Source: Dehalococcoidia bacterium
Lineage (GTDB): Bacteria > Chloroflexota > Dehalococcoidia > Dehalococcoidales > RBG-16-60-22
Length of the DNA: 6,145 bases
NCBI GenBank assembly: GCA_030615655.1
Contig: JAUWYU010000097.1
Location: forward strand, 1 to 6,145
Direction: 5' to 3'
In this document: positions 1-5,680 of the stretch, one piece after another
Numbering within the stretch: the stretch's first letter is position 1
Layout: each line of letters opens with the position of its first letter
Translations under genes and position numbers: made by a program
Notes under the pieces: model-generated
Databases searched by the model: none
Seen by the model: the letters and a program-made list of their open reading frames with translations, nothing else
Told to the model about the DNA's origin: nothing

Positions 1-65
1 CTCAGCACGTCTTTTACCCTGGCCAGGTCATCAAGAATGGACTCGTAAATCTGGTTAAGTTCCAA
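1..65 (-). CDS. N-terminal fragment of a probable polyprenyl diphosphate synthase (3' end outside window)
   Basis: An open frame begins at a TTG codon (65-63), overlaps the last 11 nt of metG including its stop, and runs off the window edge. It encodes about 21 residues: M-E, then LNQIYESILDDLARVKDVL. An AGGAG (76-80 on the complementary strand) lies 10 nt before the TTG, which supports this start; no ATG or GTG competes closely. The IY-x3-LDDL-x-RV pattern resembles the start of trans-polyprenyl diphosphate synthases, which make the isoprenoid chains of quinones and lipid carriers. The family's diagnostic aspartate-rich motifs would lie beyond the edge, so the function is inferred from 21 residues and from a recalled association with metG in related genomes. 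The overlap with metG suggests translational coupling. A different alpha-helical protein is possible. Confidence 0.5.
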   Translation of the reverse strand, partial: MELNQIYESILDDLARVKDVL

Positions 66-1719
66 TGCGCTTGGTCTCCTCTTCGATAACACTATCATCG
101 AGTTTAGAAAAGAGGGGCTTGGGCTCACGCAATTTTTGTCCCGACGGCAGGTCCTGCGGCTTCCAGCCGTAATCTTCTATCTTTCCGTCAAAGCCGAGAT
201 ATTCATGCACTTTCTGTGAACTGAAGGGCAGGAAGGGATACATGGCCGTTTTCAGGCAGGATATGGCGTAAAGGGCCACGTACAGCGAGTCGGCGGCCGC
301 CTGTTTGTCTTCTTTAATCACCTTCCAGGGTGATTTTTCATCCAGGTAGCGGTTTACCTCGTGGGCTGCCGCCATCGCCGTTGTTATTGCCTGCTTTAAA
401 CTGCATTTTGAAATAAGCTCGCCTACCTGTTCGAGGCAGGAGTCCATATTTTTCATAAGGCTTTTGTCAGCTTCGTTTAGCTCGCCGTGTTCCGGCACTT
501 TCCCATCGTAATTACGGTAGACGAGGGTCAATACCCGGTTGACCAGGTTGCCGTAGGTGGCCACCAGCTCGTCGTTGTTGCGGCGGACAAGCTCGCGCCA
601 GGAGAAATCGGTATCGCTGGTTTCCGGCATGTTTATGGAGAGCAGGTAACGCAGGGGGTCGGGGTCATAGCGCGAGAGGTAGTCCGGCAGCCAGACCGCC
701 CAGTTCTGGCTGGTAGAGAGTTTTTTGCCTTCAATGGTCAAAAACTCATTGGCGGGTACGTCATAAGGCAGGGCAAGGTCTCCGTAGCCCATCAGCATCG
801 CCGGCCAGATAATGGTGTGGAAAATAATGTTATCCTTGCCAAGGAAGTAATAACTTTTTACATCGTCACCTTGCCAGAAGTCGCGCCATTTCTCAGGTTT
901 CCCCTGAAGCCTAGCCCATTCCTTCGAAGCCGAGAGGTAGCCGATGACGGCTTCAAACCACACGTAGATGCGCTTGTCTTCGAAGCCATCGACCGGCACC
1001 GGCACTCCCCAGTCGATATCGCGGGTAAACGCTCTGTCTATCAGGCCTTCCTCAAGAAACCGCGTTGTAAAATTCAGGACATTTGACCGCCAGTGTTTCT
1101 TGTCCTTCACCCAGTCGAGTAATTTATCTCTAAAGGCCGGTAATCTTAGGAAGAACTGTTCCGAATCTTTGTAGACAGGAGCTGTCCCGCACAGGCGACA
1201 GTGTGCTTCGATTAAGTCGGGAGCGTCCATCAGCTTACCGCAGGCTTCACACTGGTCACCACGAGCCCCGGGGGCATTACAAAAAGGGCAGGTGCCTTCA
1301 ATATAGCGGTCGGGCAGGAAGCGCTGGCAACTCGGGCAATATGCCTGAGATACGGTCTTCCTGTACAAAAAGTCTTTTTCGAGAAGTCTAAGAAATATAT
1401 CCTGTGTTACTTCGGTATGGTTCCTGGTGCCGGTGGTCGTGTACAGGTCGAAGGAAATACCGAGCTTCTGCCAGCAATCGAGAAACTCTTTCTGGTAAAA
1501 TTCGGCTATTTCCTGCGGAGTTTTCCCTTCCTGTTCGGCTTTGATGGTTGTCGGCGTGCCGTGCTGGTCCGAGCCGGAGACCATCAACACTTCGTTCCCT
1601 TTAATACGGTGGTAGCGTGCGAAGATATCCGCCGGCAGGTTAGCACCCGCAATCTGTCCCAGATGCAGGGAACCGTTGGCATAAGGCCAGGCCACACCGA
1701 TGAAGATTTTCTCGCTCAT
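55..1719 (-). CDS. metG: Methionyl-tRNA synthetase
   Basis: This cytoplasmic class I aminoacyl-tRNA synthetase activates methionine with ATP and charges initiator and elongator tRNA-Met. The 554-residue product starts with the catalytic Rossmann fold (AWPYANGSLHLGQ, residues 10-22), which contains the HIGH-type signature H19-L-G-Q. The connective insertion holds four CxxC pairs (C128/C131, C144/C147, C157/C160, C174/C177), consistent with two zinc knuckles. The KMSKS loop is K333-L-S-T-S337, a variant form. The helical anticodon-binding domain covers about 375-515 and keeps the Pro-Trp pair (P464-W465) that sits near the anticodon in E. coli MetRS. There is no C-terminal EMAP/Trbp111-type tRNA-binding domain, so this is the short form. 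The ATG at 1719 lies 23 nt after the small upstream gene and has only a weak AAGG-like ribosome site. It overlaps the next gene at its 3' end. The identification is secure. Confidence 0.97.
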   Translation of the reverse strand: MSEKIFIGVAWPYANGSLHLGQIAGANLPADIFARYHRIKGNEVLMVSGSDQHGTPTTIKAEQEGKTPQEIAEFYQKEFLDCWQKLGISFDLYTTTGTRNHTEVTQDIFLRLLEKDFLYRKTVSQAYCPSCQRFLPDRYIEGTCPFCNAPGARGDQCEACGKLMDAPDLIEAHCRLCGTAPVYKDSEQFFLRLPAFRDKLLDWVKDKKHWRSNVLNFTTRFLEEGLIDRAFTRDIDWGVPVPVDGFEDKRIYVWFEAVIGYLSASKEWARLQGKPEKWRDFWQGDDVKSYYFLGKDNIIFHTIIWPAMLMGYGDLALPYDVPANEFLTIEGKKLSTSQNWAVWLPDYLSRYDPDPLRYLLSINMPETSDTDFSWRELVRRNNDELVATYGNLVNRVLTLVYRNYDGKVPEHGELNEADKSLMKNMDSCLEQVGELISKCSLKQAITTAMAAAHEVNRYLDEKSPWKVIKEDKQAAADSLYVALYAISCLKTAMYPFLPFSSQKVHEYLGFDGKIEDYGWKPQDLPSGQKLREPKPLFSKLDDSVIEEETKRIGT

Positions 1720-1742
1720 ACTCGACGCCTTAAGAAGGGTGC

Positions 1743-1955
1743 CTAGAAGAAGGTCAGCACCCGCTCACCTTTTTCTTCTTTATAATGGGCGTAGCCCTTC
1801 TTCAGGCAGCACTCCACGCAGTAGCGCCGGGTCTCACCCTCCTCGTCCTCAACACCCTTCGTCTCATTAACAGCCAGGTAGCGGTGGGGATAGGGTATGG
1901 TGTTATGGCACTCATCACATTTGATTTCGCCTAAAGATATACAGCCGCGACGCAT
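1743..1955 (-). CDS. Small Cys-pair (zinc-ribbon-like) protein of unknown function
   Basis: A 70-residue protein with CDEC at residues 13-16 and CVECC at 46-50, about 30 residues apart, the spacing of a small zinc ribbon. H17 and H24 are additional possible ligands. The middle (residues 30-44) is acidic, with a VEDEEGE stretch, and the C-terminus is rich in Lys and Glu before ending LTFF. I see no signal peptide or membrane segment, so it is probably cytoplasmic. The ATG at 1955 is favoured by a near-perfect GGAGGAG site 8 nt upstream. The gene starts 4 nt after the rsmI stop and ends 23 nt before metG, so it should be made with them. Its setting suggests a link to translation or RNA, but this is context only. 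I do not recognise a named family. Clear spacing, a strong ribosome site and paired cysteines argue that it is a real gene. Confidence 0.82.
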   Translation of the reverse strand: MRRGCISLGEIKCDECHNTIPYPHRYLAVNETKGVEDEEGETRRYCVECCLKKGYAHYKEEKGERVLTFF

Positions 1956-1959
1956 TTGT

Positions 1960-2823
1960 TCAACTCCTCCCGGATTTCTGACACGAATCCTTTTCTCTGT
2001 CCCAGACCTTGTCCAGTCTGAGCCAGGCTTGATACAGTTCTTTTCTCGACAGCCCCGTTTCCCCGGCTACCGTGGCTATGGCCTCTTTAGCCGTAGCCCC
2101 CGTAAGGTATATCTGGTGTAACTGCTGCTCCACGGCCTCGGTTAACGGAGGCTTGCCCTTCGTTCCCCTGCCTTCAATCACCAGGGTAAATTCTCCCCTC
2201 GGCGCTTTGAAGTATTCTATTGCCTCGCTCACGGTTCCCCGGAAGACCTCCTCGTGGAGCTTGGTAAGCTCGCGGCAAACGGCCAGTTTCCTGTCACCCA
2301 GAGCCAGCAGTATATCATTCAATGCCGCCGGCAGACGGTGTGGCGATTCCAGGGCGATGATGGTGCCGGTTTCACCGGCTACCGATTCCAGGGCGCGGCG
2401 CCGGGCATTAGCCCTGCGGGGCAGGAAACCGATACAGGTGAACCGGTCGGTAGGCAGTCCCGAGACAGCCAGCGCCGTGGTGATGGCCGACGGCCCCGGC
2501 ACGGGAACAACCGGAATATTTCGCTGGCTGGCGGCCACAATCAGTTCGTAGCCGGGGTCGGATATACCCGGCATACCCGCCTCAGAAACGAGAGCTATAT
2601 CCCCTTTTTCAAGGTAATTCAGAATATAATCTAGTTTGGTCTGCTTATTATACTCGTAATAGCTGGTCATGGGCGTCTTGATATCGTAAGCGGTCAGGAG
2701 ACGCCTTGTCTTTCGGGTATCCTCGGCAGCGATGAGCTTCACTTCGCGGAGCGTGCGAAGAGCCCGCAGTGAGATATCCTCAAGGTTTCCGATAGGGGTA
2801 GCCACAACATAAAGAATCGGCAT
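1960..2823 (-). CDS. rsmI: 16S rRNA (cytidine-1402-2'-O)-methyltransferase
   Basis: RsmI transfers a methyl group from S-adenosylmethionine to the 2'-O of C1402 in the decoding centre of 16S rRNA. The 287-residue length is normal for the family. It has the tetrapyrrole-methylase fold signatures in order: VVATPIGNLEDIS (6-18), AEDTR (33-37), ALVSEAGMPGISDPG (77-91), PVPGPSAITTALAVSGL (107-123) with its glycine/proline SAM-binding loop, and ESPHR (149-153). GEFTLVIEG (210-218) closes the catalytic domain. Residues of about 227-270 (TGATAKEAIATVAGETGLS, then KELYQAWL) match the small helix-turn-helix-like tail typical of RsmI. The ATG at 2823 directly precedes the PILYVVATP start expected of the family; an AAGGA lies 12 nt upstream. 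It is the first gene of the leftward operon and is served by the promoter at 2850-2879. Its last codons contain the ribosome site of the next gene. Confidence 0.97.
   Translation of the reverse strand: MPILYVVATPIGNLEDISLRALRTLREVKLIAAEDTRKTRRLLTAYDIKTPMTSYYEYNKQTKLDYILNYLEKGDIALVSEAGMPGISDPGYELIVAASQRNIPVVPVPGPSAITTALAVSGLPTDRFTCIGFLPRRANARRRALESVAGETGTIIALESPHRLPAALNDILLALGDRKLAVCRELTKLHEEVFRGTVSEAIEYFKAPRGEFTLVIEGRGTKGKPPLTEAVEQQLHQIYLTGATAKEAIATVAGETGLSRKELYQAWLRLDKVWDREKDSCQKSGRS
1964..1970 (-). promoter_or_regulatory. Strong Shine-Dalgarno site inside the rsmI 3' end
   Basis: GGAGGAG on the minus strand, 8 nt before the ATG at 1955. It lies within the last rsmI codons, just before the rsmI TGA (1962-1960). 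Ribosomes ending rsmI would therefore be positioned on the start of the Cys-pair gene, which suggests translational coupling. It fixes the start of that small gene. Confidence 0.8.
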
Positions 2824-2849
2824 TATCTTAAAATATCCTTAACCTCACT

Positions 2850-2879
2850 ATTATAAACTCACGCACCTCGGCCTGTCTA
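2850..2879 (-). promoter_or_regulatory. Sigma70-like promoter for the rsmI operon
   Basis: On the minus strand, TAGACA (2879-2874, five of six matches to TTGACA) is followed after 18 nt by a perfect TATAAT (2855-2850). Transcription would start near 2843, leaving a leader of about 20 nt with an AAGGA 12 nt ahead of the rsmI ATG. Prediction from consensus only. Confidence 0.65.
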
Positions 2880-2916
2880 GCTTGGCGTTCGTTATCGAAA
2901 TCTTTTCCGCCTTTTC

Positions 2917-2946
2917 TTGCAATTTATCTTTTATTTTTGTTATAAT
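2917..2946 (+). promoter_or_regulatory. Sigma70-like promoter for the guaB3-type gene
   Basis: TTGCAA (2917-2922, four of six matches to TTGACA) and a perfect TATAAT (2941-2946) are separated by 18 nt in a T-rich stretch. The expected start site, about 7 nt past the -10 box, is near 2953, only some 5 nt ahead of the ATG at 2958. The -10 box overlaps the in-frame stop TAA at 2946-2948, so the coding region cannot begin earlier. Together with the absence of a Shine-Dalgarno sequence, this points to a leaderless or nearly leaderless message. Confidence 0.65.
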
Positions 2947-2957
2947 AAATAGCACAG

Positions 2958-4112
2958 ATGTGCAGCGAGAAGGCTACTTCTAAGTTTAAACAGCTAAGGC
3001 GTTCCTACGGCTTTGACGAAGTGGCCATCGTGCCCGGCGACATCACCATCAATCCCGAACAGACCAATACCGATTTCCAGATTGGCGACTTTACCTTTCC
3101 CATTCCCATTGTAACCTCTGCCATGGACTCCGTAGTCGATGTTAACTTCGCTATTCTGCTGGGTAAACTGGGCGGACTGGCGGTACTCAATCTGGACGGA
3201 ATCCAGGCCCGCTATGAAAATCCCGCCGAGATACTGGCGGAAATTGCCAGGACGCCGGATGCCGAAGTCACTGCCTTGATGCAAAAGGTGTACACCGAAC
3301 CGGTAAAGGAGAACCTGGTCGGCGACAGGGTACGGGCCATAAAAAAGGCAGGGGTGGTATGCGCCATATCGTTAATACCGGCCAGTACCAAGCGACTGTC
3401 CCCCGTAGTAGCCGAAGCCGGTGCTGATATACTGGTGGTTCAGTCCACGGTCACCAGCGCCCGGCATATCTCTAGGAGCTATCGCGGCCTGATTTTCTCC
3501 GAGATGTTAAAGCAAATACCCATGCCGATTATCGTGGGTAACTGTGTCAGCTACAGCGCCTGCCTGGAGCTTATGAGAACGGGGATATCCGGGGTTCTGG
3601 TGGGTGTCGGCCCCGGTGCTGCCTGTACCAGCCGGCAAGTGCTTGGCCTTGGCGTCCCCCAGATAACGGCCACCATAGATTGTGCGGCGGCCAGGGACGA
3701 GTATCACCGTGAGACAGGCAAGTATGTGCCGATAATTACCGACGGCGGCTTTCACAAGGGCGGCGATGTGTGCAAGGCTGTTGCCGCCGGCGCCGATGCC
3801 GTGATGCTTGGTTCGAACTTAGCCCAGGCTAAAGAGGCCCCCGGACTGGGTTATCACTGGGGTATGTCTCATCCCCACCCGGCGCTGCCCCGGGGAACGC
3901 GGATAAAAGTAGGGACTACGGGCACATTAGAGCGGATTCTCTTAGGTCCTACCTCGATTACCGACGGTAGCCAGAACCTCGTGGGGGCGCTGCGCACGGC
4001 GATGGGCTTCTGTGGTGCGGCTACTATACGGGAGATGCACGAGGCCGAGATGGTCATTGCCCCGGCTATTACCACCGAGGGCAAGTACTGGCAGATGGCG
4101 CAGAGGCATTAA
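2958..4112 (+). CDS. guaB3: GuaB3-family IMP dehydrogenase-like protein, no CBS domains
   Basis: This is a 384-residue IMPDH/GMP reductase-fold (beta/alpha)8 barrel. Conserved points are the N-terminal SYGFDEVAIVPG (16-27), the P-I-V-T-S-A-M-D strand (50-57), GKLGGLAVLN (69-78), the catalytic loop VGVGPGAACTSR (215-226) with nucleophile C223, TDGGF (261-265), a phosphate-binding GSNLA (285-289), and MGFCGAATIREM (349-360). The regulatory CBS pair of classical IMPDH is absent. The PHPALPRGTRIKVGTTGTLE segment (306-325) is typical of GuaB3 proteins, common in Actinobacteria, Cyanobacteria and Chloroflexota. Classical IMPDH oxidises IMP to XMP with NAD+ in guanine nucleotide synthesis. Some GuaB3 proteins are reported to be active IMPDHs, so that activity is plausible but inferred here. 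A GMP reductase role is less likely. The ATG at 2958 is the first possible start and has no Shine-Dalgarno sequence. It is divergent from the rsmI operon. No clear intrinsic terminator follows. Confidence 0.88.
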   Translation: MCSEKATSKFKQLRRSYGFDEVAIVPGDITINPEQTNTDFQIGDFTFPIPIVTSAMDSVVDVNFAILLGKLGGLAVLNLDGIQARYENPAEILAEIARTPDAEVTALMQKVYTEPVKENLVGDRVRAIKKAGVVCAISLIPASTKRLSPVVAEAGADILVVQSTVTSARHISRSYRGLIFSEMLKQIPMPIIVGNCVSYSACLELMRTGISGVLVGVGPGAACTSRQVLGLGVPQITATIDCAAARDEYHRETGKYVPIITDGGFHKGGDVCKAVAAGADAVMLGSNLAQAKEAPGLGYHWGMSHPHPALPRGTRIKVGTTGTLERILLGPTSITDGSQNLVGALRTAMGFCGAATIREMHEAEMVIAPAITTEGKYWQMAQRH

Positions 4113-4229
4113 TCGATTTGCAGAAAGTCTCCTAAAACTATTCCAGTCGACTCAATCCCCAACCGTTAGATACATAGAAGTTATTATAATCCAGAAGACG
4201 TGTGTAATAAATACGGAGGATAGTGTTTA
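4113..4229 (+). promoter_or_regulatory. Intergenic region with possible weak promoter and ribosome site for the double-cupin gene
   Basis: A TATAAT at 4185-4190 could be a -10 box with a start near 4197 and a leader of about 33 nt, but no recognisable TTGACA-like box lies 16-18 nt upstream (sequence around 4161-4168 is accgtt-like). GGAGGA at 4215-4220 is a strong ribosome site, 9 nt from the ATG at 4230. No stem-loop with a T run is apparent after the guaB3 stop, so read-through from guaB3 is also possible. A short AGTCGACT palindrome near 4145 is too small to interpret. Confidence 0.4.
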
Positions 4230-5165
4230 ATGACAGCAACGGACTATGAAAAATATCTGGTAAGGAAGCTTGTTTACGAGGCGTTCGGCGGGGTTAAAAA
4301 TCGTCAGAGCCCCACGATGACTTTTATGAGCAGTGCTCTGATGCCTGAAGCCAACTACTATATAGAACTGGGCTGGATATACGATATACCGGAGCCGAAT
4401 CCCAGTCTTCACGAGCATGTGCATGACTTTGACGAGATTGTTATCCACTGGGGCGGCAACCACGAGACTCCCCAGGTCCTCGGCGGCGAAATAGAGTTCT
4501 ACGTCGGCGGCCAGCCTGTAACGTTCGACACGACGACGGCGCTATATATCCCGAAGGGAACCCCGCATGGTCCCGTGACCTGGAAGAAATTCCACTTTCC
4601 GCATATCCAGATGGCTATGATGCTCGGCGCCGGCGACCCGGCGACGGCCTGGGGTGAGAGCGGCATAAGTGAAGCCAAGAAGGGATTACCCCGGAAAAAG
4701 GACAGGTTCGACTATGAGCAGTATGTTGTACGCAGTCCCATGCGGGAGGCGGGGGCGGAATTTAAAAAAGGGCGCACGAGTCCCACCATGACCTACATGA
4801 GCGGTGTCCAGATACCGGGAGTCAAGTGCTACATCGAGTTTGGCTGGACATTCGATATGCCCGAATCAAACAACCCCAATGCCGCCATGCCCGAGATGGT
4901 GCATAAAAGTTTTGACGAGATTGTCCTGCATATAGGGGGCGACCCCGATAATCCCGAAGACCTCGGCGGTGAAATAGAGTTCTTCGTGGGCGGTCAACCC
5001 TTGACGTTCAACACCAGCACCGGACTTTTTATTCCAAGGGGATTACGCCATGGTCCGTTATCCTGCAAGAAGTACGAAAAGCCTCACATCGTGATGGCGA
5101 TAATGCTCGGCGCCGGGACAATGAAAGAGGGTTGGGGCGACAGCTTCATCAGCAGTCCTGCTTAA
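4230..5165 (+). CDS. Tandem cupin-like (bicupin) protein of unknown function
   Basis: This 311-residue protein consists of two homologous halves (about 6-142 and 162-303) joined by a Lys-rich linker. Each half runs: YEx(Y)-V-R, SPTMT-MS, YIE-GW-DMPE-type strand, F-DEIV-H-GG, LGGEIEF-VGGQP-TF, IP-G--HGP, then PHI-MA-MLGAG and WG. This matches a cupin beta-barrel. Repeat 1 has a canonical-looking metal site: H63-x-H65-x3-E69, plus H61 nearby, and PKGTPH with H113. In repeat 2 the equivalent region is M223-V-H225-x4-E230 with P221, and PRGLRH with H274, so the first ligand histidine is replaced by methionine. Such proteins may bind Fe, Mn, Ni or Zn and act as enzymes, or bind small ligands; the substrate is unknown. 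No signal peptide or membrane segment is seen. The start is well supported by GGAGGA. Its stop overlaps that of the convergent acetyltransferase gene. I do not recognise a named family. Confidence 0.85.
   Translation: MTATDYEKYLVRKLVYEAFGGVKNRQSPTMTFMSSALMPEANYYIELGWIYDIPEPNPSLHEHVHDFDEIVIHWGGNHETPQVLGGEIEFYVGGQPVTFDTTTALYIPKGTPHGPVTWKKFHFPHIQMAMMLGAGDPATAWGESGISEAKKGLPRKKDRFDYEQYVVRSPMREAGAEFKKGRTSPTMTYMSGVQIPGVKCYIEFGWTFDMPESNNPNAAMPEMVHKSFDEIVLHIGGDPDNPEDLGGEIEFFVGGQPLTFNTSTGLFIPRGLRHGPLSCKKYEKPHIVMAIMLGAGTMKEGWGDSFISSPA
4245..5138 (+). repeat. Internal duplication within the double-cupin gene
   Basis: Two in-frame copies, about 4245-4655 and 4713-5138, encode the two cupin-like halves. 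Similarity is still visible in the DNA: the stretch coding LGGEIEF-VGGQP (about 4478-4516 and 4961-4999) differs at only a few, mostly third-position, bases. This indicates an ancestral gene duplication and fusion with the core strands under strong constraint. Confidence 0.8.
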
Positions 5166-5623
5166 TCGCCTAGTGTTAAATACATAAACTTTAAGTCCTC
5201 GGTATAACGGGCGCCAAGTCGCTCGTAAAATCTGAAAGCATCACGATTAGGCGAGTATACCGACCAGAATAGCCTTTTCCCGCCAGACTTGGCACAAATT
5301 TCACAGGCCCTTTTCATCAGCGCTTGCCCCACGCCCTGCCGCCGGCAATCCGGACGGACGTAAAGGTCAACCACATGCAAAGTACGCATGGCTAAATCCA
5401 CATAATAGCCGGAATGATACAATAGATAGCCCACAATCTCTCCATTGACCTCAGCCACCAGACCTTTGAAGGCTGACTTGTCTCCGAAGCCATCGCGAAG
5501 GAAGGTTTTAGCATTGAATTGAAAATTTGTCGGGTCGCCCAGAGAGCGCAGATAATTGGCGAAATCCTGTGCCAGAGCGCCGACGGCATTAGCATCATCT
5601 CGGCTAGCTTCGCGGATTTTCAT
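5162..5623 (-). CDS. GNAT-family N-acetyltransferase, spermidine-acetyltransferase-like
   Basis: Using the ATG at 5623, the product has 153 residues and starts MKIREASRDD, the usual first strand of a GNAT domain. The acetyl-CoA pyrophosphate loop is R94-R-Q-G-V-G99 within LYVRPDCRRQGVGQAL. Motif B is NRDAFRFYERLGA (126-138), with Y133 as the usual general-acid position. The FLRDGFG (41-47), LVAEV (55-59) and GYLLYH (65-70) elements resemble the spermidine/spermine (SSAT) and thialysine acetyltransferase branch, so a small amine substrate is possible but inferred. An AGAAGG about 10 nt ahead of the ATG supports this start. The frame stays open to a TTG at 5662, but that codon has no ribosome site and adds 13 residues unlike the family; a GTG at 5650 is a weaker alternative. 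The gene lies 57 nt after the acidic-tailed protein and is probably co-transcribed with it. Its stop overlaps that of the convergent double-cupin gene. Confidence 0.88.
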   Translation of the reverse strand: MKIREASRDDANAVGALAQDFANYLRSLGDPTNFQFNAKTFLRDGFGDKSAFKGLVAEVNGEIVGYLLYHSGYYVDLAMRTLHVVDLYVRPDCRRQGVGQALMKRACEICAKSGGKRLFWSVYSPNRDAFRFYERLGARYTEDLKFMYLTLGD

Positions 5624-5680
5624 CAGAGAATGGCCTTCTGCGTGGCTCACTTTTGGTCCCAATTCGGCAGACGTGCTAGA

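Noticed and set aside
487..1086. Long plus-strand open frame of 199 codons inside metG
   Set aside because: It is fully antisense to a clear metG coding region. Its translation lacks any recognisable motif and it has no matching ribosome site, so it is a shadow of GC-rich coding sequence.
2072..2551. Plus-strand open frame of 159 codons inside rsmI
   Set aside because: Antisense to rsmI, low-complexity Ser/Ala/Arg-rich product, no supporting signals.
2899..2922. Second minus-strand promoter using the palindromic TTGCAA
   Set aside because: At 16-18 nt spacing on the minus strand there is no acceptable -10 box, while the TAGACA/TATAAT pair closer to rsmI is much better.
4113..4180. Intrinsic terminator after the guaB3-type gene
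   Set aside because: I found only a short AGTCGACT palindrome, with no GC-rich stem followed by a T run.
5624..5662. Longer start (TTG at 5662) for the acetyltransferase
   Set aside because: No Shine-Dalgarno site precedes the TTG, and the added residues precede the normal first GNAT strand. The ATG at 5623 has an AGAAGG at suitable distance.
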